Of a stretch of DNA of 37,358 nt, positions 32,141 to 37,358 are shown one piece after another (position 1 is the stretch's first letter; the number at the start of each line of letters is the position of its first letter). The DNA is taken from positions 1 through 37,358 of the forward strand of contig JBPBQN010000162.1 in the NCBI GenBank assembly GCA_050954865.1, in the 5' to 3' direction. The notes beneath the pieces are model-generated. The model saw only the letters and a list, made by a program, of their open reading frames with translations, was not told the DNA's origin and ran no database searches. Origin of the DNA: Mucilaginibacter_A sp050954865. Lineage in GTDB: Bacteria; Bacteroidota; Bacteroidia; Sphingobacteriales; Sphingobacteriaceae. The position numbers and the translations under genes are program-made.

Positions 32141-32174
32141 AAAACTTCGGTTCAAATAATCGAACCGAAGTTTT
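32141..32174. terminator. Rho-independent terminator after the DUF1573 gene
   Basis: AAAACTTCGGTTC (32141-32153) and GAACCGAAGTTTT (32162-32174) form a perfect 13-bp stem with an 8-base loop. The T-run on the minus strand suits termination of the DUF1573 gene, which ends at 32199. Confidence 0.85.
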
Positions 32175-32195
32175 GTATGCTAAAAACAGCAACTG
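32173..32195 (-). repeat. 25-bp interspersed element, class G-GT with one head mismatch
   Basis: The minus strand reads TTGCTGTTTTTA followed by GCATACAAAAC. It lies between the DUF1573 stop codon and its terminator. Confidence 0.65.
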
Positions 32196-32198
32196 CTA

Positions 32199-32600
32199 TT
32201 AACGTGTAGTTGGCGTAGGCGCTTTAATTACTTCACCCACAATTACCAAATATTTGGTTGGCGTTTTGGCGTTGGAAGTAACCACAATTGTTTTGTTAAA
32301 CGGAGCTTCTACGGCAGCGTTGTACGTAATTTTGATCGAACCTTTATCGCCGTGTTTAACCGGCGTTTTGGTATAATCAGCAATGGTGCAACCGCAAGTT
32401 GGTTTTACTTCAGTCAAAATCAAAGGTTCTACACCAATGTTGGTATATACAAAATCAGTTGTAACTGGCTTACCCTGAGGTACTTTACCAAAATCGTGCT
32501 TTTCTTCAACAAATTTAAATTCGGCTTTGTTATCGGTTTGTGCCGATGCGCTGATGGCAAATCCCATAACCATGGCGCAAATCATCATTAGTTTTTTCAT
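32199..32600 (-). CDS. Secreted DUF1573 protein
   Basis: The 133-residue protein has a signal peptide (MKKLMMICAMVMGFAISASAQ) and a DUF1573 beta-sandwich (residues 27-125): FVEEKHDFGKVPQG, VYTNIGVEPLILTEVKPTCGCTIADY with the family's PTCGCT motif, and VTSNAKTPTKYLVIVGEV. These Ig-like, periplasmic or surface proteins are abundant in Bacteroidota with no settled function. It is monocistronic, ending in a strong hairpin terminator. Confidence 0.92.
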   Translation of the reverse strand: MKKLMMICAMVMGFAISASAQTDNKAEFKFVEEKHDFGKVPQGKPVTTDFVYTNIGVEPLILTEVKPTCGCTIADYTKTPVKHGDKGSIKITYNAAVEAPFNKTIVVTSNAKTPTKYLVIVGEVIKAPTPTTR

Positions 32601-32720
32601 CGTTTTCTTTAATCAGACGGTTAAAACAAATATAAGTCAATTTTGATAAATAAAATTATTGATACGTTAAAATCCTTTCGCAGTTGGGTTTTTCTGAAAA
32701 AAACATTGACAAGTAAACAC

Positions 32721-32728
32721 TATTTTTG
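32721..32728 (+). promoter_or_regulatory. -7 promoter box for the E1 dehydrogenase gene
   Basis: TATTTTTG fits TAnnTTTG and lies 18 bp before the ATG at 32747. The upstream region has no clear -33 TTTG. Confidence 0.5.
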
Positions 32729-32746
32729 CTGGTATAGAAAGCACAG

Positions 32747-35182
32747 ATGCAAGAATTAGAACTATCCTTTGCCCCAGATTTGCCGGAACAAGCGGAATTG
32801 AGTTATGATGATTTTAAACAAATCGTGCTGCGCGATTACCGGATTGCGGTAGAAAGTCGGCAAACCAGTATTTTGGGCCGAAAAGAAGCACTCACCGGGC
32901 GGGCAAAATTTGGCATTTTTGGTGATGGAAAAGAAGTTGCACAGCTGGCCATGGCCAAAGCTTTTAAAAAAGGCGATTGGCGTGCCGGTTATTACCGCGA
33001 TCAAACTTTTGCCTTTGCCACCGGAATTTCTAATATAACCGAGTTTTTTGCACAGCTATATGCTCATCCGGATATTGAGCACGAGCCTTCATCCGGCGGC
33101 AGGCAAATGAATAGTCATTTTGCCACGCGTTCGATGAATGAAGATGGCAGCTGGAAAAATCAGGTAGAAATGAAAAATTCTTCGCCCGATATTTCTACTA
33201 CCGGCGGACAAATGGCGCGTTTAATTGGTTTGGCCTGGGCATCAAAATTTTATCGGCAAAATAAAGAACTGGCCGATATGAGTTCATTTTCTGTTAATGG
33301 AAACGAAGTTGCTTTCGGCACGATTGGTAACGGATCTACTTCCGAAGGAATATTTTTTGAAGTGATTAATGCCGCCGGCGTGTTGCAGGTGCCCATGGCG
33401 GTTTCGGTTTGGGATGATGGTTATGCCATTTCTGTTCCGTCAAAATATCAAACTACCAAGGAAGATATTTCTGAAGTGTTAAAAGGATTTCAGCGGGATG
33501 AAACGGGCAAAGGTTTTGAAATATTTAAAGTTCCTGGCTGGGATTACCCAGGTTTGTGCGAAACTTACGAAAAAGCCGCCGAATTTTGCCGGAAAGAGCA
33601 TGTGCCGGTTTTAATTCACGTAACAGAACTGACGCAACCACAAGGTCATTCTACTTCCGGATCGCACGAACGTTATAAAAGTAAGGATCGTTTGGAATGG
33701 GAAAAAGAGCATGATTGCTTGCTGAAAATGCGTACGTGGATAATTGATTCGGACATTGCCCTTGCCAAAGAACTGGACGAAATGGAAGATCAGGCCAAAA
33801 AATACGTGCGCGACTGTCAGCGTAATGCTTTGAATGATCTGCAGGAAAAAATTCAGGCAGAAAAGGAGCAAACCATAGAAATAATTCAGGATTTGGTTAC
33901 CGTTTCCAGCAATAAAAAAGAGTTAGAAACGCTGGTGCAGCTGGTAGAAAACGCTACGGATTTAGGCCGGAAAGATTTAATTTCCATCATCCGCAGATCG
34001 CTTTGGCTTACGGCTGGAACCTCATCTTATGAGCGTGATTTGCTGATGAAATTGTATCAGCAGGAAAACGAAAAAAATACGATTCGCTATCATTCCAAGC
34101 AGTTTAGCAATACGCCGCAATCTCCGCTGGCCGTTGGCATTTTGCCGGCAACTTATGATGAAAACTCAAAACTGATTGATGGTCGCGAAATACTGAATGC
34201 TTGTTTTAGTGCCAATTTTATTCGCGATCCGCGTATCATTGCTTTTGGCGAAGATGTAGGTGCCATTGGCGATGTGAACCAGGGTTTTGCCGGTTTACAG
34301 GAAAAATTTGGTGTGTTGCGCGTAACGGATACCGGCATTCGCGAAAGCACAATTGTTGGTCAGGCGATTGGTTTGTCGTTGCGTGGCTTGCGGCCGATTG
34401 CCGAAATTCAGTATGTCGATTATCTGCCATACGCCATGAATGTGTTGATGGACGATTTGACTACCATGAGTTATCGCACTTTTGGGGGACAAATTGCGCC
34501 GGTAATCATCCGTACGCGCGGCCATCGTTTAGAAGGAATATGGCATTCAGGTTCGCCGATGGGCACCATTGTAAATGCACTTCGCGGCATGCATATTTGT
34601 GTTCCGAGAAACATGGCGCAGGCTGCCGGAATGTATAACACGTTGCTTCGCGGAGATGAACCGGCTTTGGTGATTGAGTGTTTAAATGGTTATCGTTTAA
34701 AAGAAAAACTTCCTGCAAACGTTGGCGATTTTACGGTTCCCTTGGGAAAAGCAGAAATTTTGAAGGAAGGAAAAGACATCACGATTGTTTCCTACGGTTC
34801 CACCTTGCGGCTGGTTGAGGAAGCCGCTGTTGAACTGGATAAAATGGGAATTTCGGTAGAAGTTGTTGATCCGCAAACGTTGTATCCTTTTGATCTGGAT
34901 CAGCTTTGTGCCACGTCCGTTAAAAAAACCAATAAATTGCTGGTGGTTGATGAAGATGTGCCCGGAGCAGCTTCCGCATACATTTTACAACAGATTGTAG
35001 AAAAGCAAAACGCTTATTATTTTCTGGATAGTCAGCCAAGAACGTTAACGGCCAAAGATCATCGTCCGCCTTACGGTTCTGATGGTGATTATTTCAGCAA
35101 ACCATCAATTGATGATATTATTGAAGTGGTTTATGAGATGATGGGCGACACGAAACCGGATCAGTTTCCAAAGATTTATTGA
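32747..35182 (+). CDS. Branched-chain/2-oxo acid dehydrogenase E1, fused alpha and beta subunits
   Basis: This 811-residue thiamine-diphosphate enzyme carries both E1 subunits of a 2-oxo acid dehydrogenase (branched-chain type likely) in one chain. It decarboxylates the oxo acid and passes the acyl group to lipoyl-E2. The alpha part (about 1-360) has LGRKEALTGRAKFGIFGDGKE and the ThDP region GNGSTSEGIFFEVINAAG ... VWDDGYAIS. The beta part (about 465-811) has FGEDVGAIGDVNQGFAGLQ, GIRESTIVGQAIGLSLRG and DEDVPGAASAYI. Canonical GDG and NN residues of the ThDP motif are N195 and D223/D224 here. E2 and E3 are not adjacent. Fused E1 is usual in Bacteroidota. Confidence 0.9.
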   Translation: MQELELSFAPDLPEQAELSYDDFKQIVLRDYRIAVESRQTSILGRKEALTGRAKFGIFGDGKEVAQLAMAKAFKKGDWRAGYYRDQTFAFATGISNITEFFAQLYAHPDIEHEPSSGGRQMNSHFATRSMNEDGSWKNQVEMKNSSPDISTTGGQMARLIGLAWASKFYRQNKELADMSSFSVNGNEVAFGTIGNGSTSEGIFFEVINAAGVLQVPMAVSVWDDGYAISVPSKYQTTKEDISEVLKGFQRDETGKGFEIFKVPGWDYPGLCETYEKAAEFCRKEHVPVLIHVTELTQPQGHSTSGSHERYKSKDRLEWEKEHDCLLKMRTWIIDSDIALAKELDEMEDQAKKYVRDCQRNALNDLQEKIQAEKEQTIEIIQDLVTVSSNKKELETLVQLVENATDLGRKDLISIIRRSLWLTAGTSSYERDLLMKLYQQENEKNTIRYHSKQFSNTPQSPLAVGILPATYDENSKLIDGREILNACFSANFIRDPRIIAFGEDVGAIGDVNQGFAGLQEKFGVLRVTDTGIRESTIVGQAIGLSLRGLRPIAEIQYVDYLPYAMNVLMDDLTTMSYRTFGGQIAPVIIRTRGHRLEGIWHSGSPMGTIVNALRGMHICVPRNMAQAAGMYNTLLRGDEPALVIECLNGYRLKEKLPANVGDFTVPLGKAEILKEGKDITIVSYGSTLRLVEEAAVELDKMGISVEVVDPQTLYPFDLDQLCATSVKKTNKLLVVDEDVPGAASAYILQQIVEKQNAYYFLDSQPRTLTAKDHRPPYGSDGDYFSKPSIDDIIEVVYEMMGDTKPDQFPKIY

Positions 35183-35206
35183 TGCTGTTTTTATCAGTAT
35201 AAATTT
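35181..35206 (+). repeat. 25-bp interspersed element, class G-GT
   Basis: Head GATGCTGTTTTTA with tail TCAGTATAAATTT. Its first two bases are the last two of the TGA stop of the E1 gene. Confidence 0.87.
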
Positions 35207-35255
35207 ACTTTCTGCAATTACTAATCTGGAGTATAATTACTTGATCAATTCAAAC

Positions 35256-35282
35256 CATGCTTCTTTTATCGGTATAAAAATT
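35256..35282 (+). repeat. 25-bp interspersed element, class G-TC
   Basis: Head ATGCTTCTTTTA at 35257 with tail TCGGTATAAAAATT, a near-consensus copy in the gap before the membrane hypothetical. Confidence 0.87.
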
Positions 35283-35319
35283 AGATCAGTTTAGCAGTTT
35301 AGGTTGAAGTAATTATATA

Positions 35320-35808
35320 GTGGAAGTAAAGCAATTTGATTTTATTCCGTGTGGAAAACAACCAACCGTTTACCATATTTGGAATTATTTTTGGAAAGGT
35401 GTTATCGTGATGTTTGTAATTACATTAGCACTTATTTTCTATGCTGATGCAAAATGGAGTTTGGATTTGCTACTTCTATTTTCCGTTTTAGCATTGTTGT
35501 TAACATCTGTTACCTTATCAAATCAATTCATAACTAAAATTCATATTGATAAAATCAACAATAAATTTTACAAGTATTATATAACTGCTCGCGGAGAAGA
35601 AGGGTTTATCACTATAGATTTGAATACCGCAAAAATAAATTATAAACTTAGTGTTTCACGAGCTTATGTGGGTTGGGAGTTGAAAATTAAGGATAAAAAT
35701 TCTTCTATAAAAATCCGTGAAACTAAAAATCCATCCTTAAAAACACAAAAAAATGTATTTATAAAAGCTCAGTTGGATCAAATGAATGAGCTAATTTCAA
35801 GCTTTTAA
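35320..35808 (+). CDS. Hypothetical protein with two membrane helices
   Basis: I do not recognise this 162-residue protein. It has two adjacent hydrophobic helices (VIVMFVITLALIFYA and LDLLLLFSVLALLLTSVTL), then a soluble part with alternating strands (ITKIHIDKINNKFYKYYIT, GWELKIKDKNSSIKIRE) resembling bacterial PH-like membrane proteins. No ATG opens the frame before the first helix, so the start is probably GTG at 35320. The gene is AT-rich compared with flanking genes and convergent with aroC. Confidence 0.7.
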   Translation: MEVKQFDFIPCGKQPTVYHIWNYFWKGVIVMFVITLALIFYADAKWSLDLLLLFSVLALLLTSVTLSNQFITKIHIDKINNKFYKYYITARGEEGFITIDLNTAKINYKLSVSRAYVGWELKIKDKNSSIKIRETKNPSLKTQKNVFIKAQLDQMNELISSF

Positions 35809-35822
35809 TAGTTATTAAATCA

Positions 35823-35867
35823 AATGCTTCTTTTAGCACACCAATTTTTACCCAATAAAACAGCATC
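35823..35867. repeat. Overlapping facing pair of interspersed elements (G-TC plus, G-GT minus)
   Basis: A plus copy (35823-35848, head ATGCTTCTTTTA, tail GCACACCAATTTTT) and a minus copy (35843-35867, head ATGCTGTTTTA) share the tail bases AATTTTT. They lie between convergent genes, 5 bp before the aroC stop. Confidence 0.8.
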
Positions 35868-35871
35868 AATC

Positions 35872-36963
35872 TTACAACTTCGCACTTAAATTTCGTAGCC
35901 ACAAATCAGCCAAAACCAACGCCGCCATTGCTTCCACAATCGGTACGGCACGCGGCACCACGCAAGGATCATGGCGGCCTTTGCCTTTTATTTCGGCTGC
36001 ATTTCCGGCTGCATCAACCGTTTCCTGGTTTTGCATGATGGTGGCAACCGGTTTAAAAGCAACTTTAAATTCAATCGGCATACCGTTGCTGATGCCGCCC
36101 TGGATGCCACCGGAATTGTTAGTCAGCGTTTGCACATTCCCGTTTTCATCTTTCCGGAAAATATCGTTGTGCTCCGAACCCAGCATTTCACTTCCGGCAA
36201 AACCAGAACCATATTCAAAACCATGAACGGCATTGATGGAAAGCATGGCTTTGCCCAGATCAGCATGTAATTTATCAAAAACAGGTTCGCCTAAACCAAC
36301 GGGACAATTTAGAATGGTACAACTGATTTTTCCACCAACGGTATCGCCTTTTTTGCGGATATCATCAATGTAATCAATCATTACAACAGCCGTTTTCGGA
36401 TCGGCGCAACGAACAATGTTTTCTTCGCGGATGCGAATAAAATCTTTTGCATTTTCGATTTTTATTGCCGGCGCATTCATTTTTCCAACGCTGCTTACCG
36501 AAGCTAAAATCTCAATTCCCTGTGTATGAAGTAGCAATTTTGCAACCGCTCCGGCAGCTACGCGCGCTGCGGTTTCTCTGGCAGAAGAACGGCCGCCGCC
36601 GCGATGATCGCGAATGCCATACTTCGTTTGATAAGTAAAATCTGCATGAGATGGACGGAAAGTTTTTTCGTTATGCGAATAATCTTTTGAACGCTGATCT
36701 TCGTTCGGAATCAGCATCGCAATGGGCGTTCCGGTTGATTTTCCTTCAAAAACACCGGATAAAAGCTGCACCGTATCGCTTTCTTTTCGTTGCGTGGTGA
36801 TTTTGGATTGTCCGGGTTTGCGCTTATCCAGTTCTGATTGAATGAAATCTAAATCTATTTCCAGTCCGGCCGGGCAACCATCAACAATAACACCAATTGC
36901 TGCGCCGTGCGATTCGCCAAAAGTGGTGATGCGAAATGCTGTTCCGAAAGTATTGCCTGCCAT
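35872..36963 (-). CDS. aroC: Chorismate synthase
   Basis: AroC converts EPSP to chorismate with reduced FMN, the last shikimate-pathway step. The 363-residue enzyme has the three family signatures: GESHGAAIGVIVDGCPAG (signature 1), GIRDHRGGGRSSARETAARVA (signature 2 with the FMN-contacting region), and a C-terminal KGRHDPCVVPRAVPIVEAMAA (signature 3). Length is standard. aroA, which makes its substrate EPSP, lies upstream on the same strand 126 bp away, with a palindromic element between them. Confidence 0.96.
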   Translation of the reverse strand: MAGNTFGTAFRITTFGESHGAAIGVIVDGCPAGLEIDLDFIQSELDKRKPGQSKITTQRKESDTVQLLSGVFEGKSTGTPIAMLIPNEDQRSKDYSHNEKTFRPSHADFTYQTKYGIRDHRGGGRSSARETAARVAAGAVAKLLLHTQGIEILASVSSVGKMNAPAIKIENAKDFIRIREENIVRCADPKTAVVMIDYIDDIRKKGDTVGGKISCTILNCPVGLGEPVFDKLHADLGKAMLSINAVHGFEYGSGFAGSEMLGSEHNDIFRKDENGNVQTLTNNSGGIQGGISNGMPIEFKVAFKPVATIMQNQETVDAAGNAAEIKGKGRHDPCVVPRAVPIVEAMAALVLADLWLRNLSAKL

Positions 36964-36995
36964 TGAGGTGTGAGGTTAAAAGTATGAGGTTCGTT

Positions 36996-37083
36996 GTCAT
37001 CCCGACGATAGGAGGGATCTTATTCGAAGTGAAAAGAGAATCTTTGTTATTCGATTAAGATTCCTCCCTGCGGTCGGAATGAC
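36996..37083. repeat. 88-bp palindromic intergenic element between aroA and aroC
   Basis: GTCATCCCGAC...GGAGGGATCTT (36996-37021) is mirrored by AAGATTCCTCCCTGCGGTCGGAATGAC-type arm (37057-37083), with a second weak stem inside. It is G/C-richer than its surroundings and matches the general look of GTCAT-CCGA palindromes common between Bacteroidota genes. Confidence 0.75.
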
Positions 37084-37089
37084 AAACTA

Positions 37090-37358
37090 TTAATATTTTA
37101 CGTTGAAGCCCGCCGTTTTCAAATCTTCCCAAAAAGCCGGATAAGATTTCTCTACTACTTTAAAATTTTCAATTTCCACTTCCGGAACAATCAAAGCCAG
37201 CGGCGCAAAAGCCATTGCCATGCGATGATCTTCGTAAGTGTTGATGAAAACTTTTTCGGGAATGCTTCTTTTAGCACAGTTTAATTTGTAAACCTGACCT
37301 TTTTCAATCAGCTCGATACCAATTTTAGCCAGTTCATTTTGCAGCGCTTTTACACGAT
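37090..37358 (-). CDS. aroA: 3-phosphoshikimate 1-carboxyvinyltransferase (C-terminal 89 codons)
   Basis: AroA (EPSP synthase) joins shikimate-3-phosphate and PEP. Only the C-terminal end is visible: RVKALQNELAKIGIEL, then the diagnostic TYEDHRMAMAFAPLAL (family signature with active-site Arg in DHRM), and the end ENFKVVEKSYPAFWEDLKTA to GFNVKY. The stop is at 37090-37092. The segment YKLNCAKRSIPEK just before the signature is encoded by a copy of the interspersed element (37261-37289), read in frame where EPSP synthases have a variable loop. aroC follows downstream. Confidence 0.93.
   Translation of the reverse strand, partial: RVKALQNELAKIGIELIEKGQVYKLNCAKRSIPEKVFINTYEDHRMAMAFAPLALIVPEVEIENFKVVEKSYPAFWEDLKTAGFNVKY
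37261..37289 (+). repeat. Interspersed-element copy inside aroA, class G-TC
   Basis: ATGCTTCTTTTA at 37262 followed by GCACAGTTTAATTTG. It is a near-exact copy of the intergenic type (compare 35823) but lies in the coding region, encoding LNCAKRSI on the other strand. Confidence 0.8.

Noticed and set aside
32875..32900. Reverse head-like bases in the E1 gene
   Set aside because: They encode LGRKEALTG, conserved in fused E1 enzymes; the head also lacks the final A.
1..37358. CRISPR array, prophage or insertion sequence
   Set aside because: No regularly spaced repeat-spacer units, integrase, transposase or phage structural genes were seen. The interspersed elements are too scattered for a CRISPR array.

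Overview
The window is chromosomal DNA from a Bacteroidota bacterium, most likely of the Sphingobacteriales (Pedobacter/Mucilaginibacter relatives). The evidence is a DUF4290-murA pair, a secreted hydrolase with a type IX secretion (T9SS) C-terminal domain, fused alpha/beta E1 ketoacid dehydrogenase, a tmRNA with tag GENNYALAA, TAnnTTTG-type -7 promoter boxes and many lipoproteins with Cys-Lys-Lys after the lipobox. Almost all genes look intact; murA (left edge) and aroA (right edge) are cut by the window.

Layout. 1-3845 (minus): murA (partial), DUF4290 gene, pcrA/uvrD helicase. 3926-6676: an AT-rich stretch with a TPR/DHp sensor-like protein, a tiny lipoprotein and an SGNH hydrolase exported by T9SS. 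6992-12356 (plus): M20 peptidase, dTDP-rhamnose genes rfbD and rfbA, a small GNAT protein, a Crp/Fnr regulator, a pirin and a small receiver-like protein. 12441-17024 (minus): a four-gene glycosylation cluster with GT9, GmhB, a glycosyltransferase-GmhA fusion and another glycosyltransferase, which points to heptose-containing surface glycan. 17225-22737 (plus): cytochrome c maturation (ccmC, ccmD, ccmE, ccmF) interrupted by a glutamate dehydrogenase. 22754-26188 (plus): an NTF2-like protein, a Xre-RES toxin-antitoxin pair with a clear operator, a DUF2520 protein, ferredoxin, IscX and KdsC. 26272-32600: aldo/keto reductase, a pepsin-like lipoprotein, an APC permease, tmRNA, an aminotransferase and a DUF1573 protein. 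32747-37358: E1 ketoacid dehydrogenase fusion, a membrane hypothetical, aroC and aroA.

The most unusual signal is not a gene. A short interspersed element of about 25 bp occurs roughly once per kilobase through the whole window. It has a fixed 12-base head, ATGCTTCTTTTA or its alternative forms ATGCTGTTTTTA, ATACTTCTTTTA and ATACTGTTTTTA, then about six variable bases and an AT-rich tail ending TAAAWTT. I count about 33 copies in gaps or at gene boundaries and about nine likely ones inside genes. They lie in both orientations, often as inverted pairs that form perfect hairpins. Some supply start or stop codons and one is read in frame inside aroA. The arrangement resembles DNA uptake signal sequences of Pasteurellaceae and Neisseriaceae. 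That comparison is my inference; I know of no such system described in Bacteroidota.
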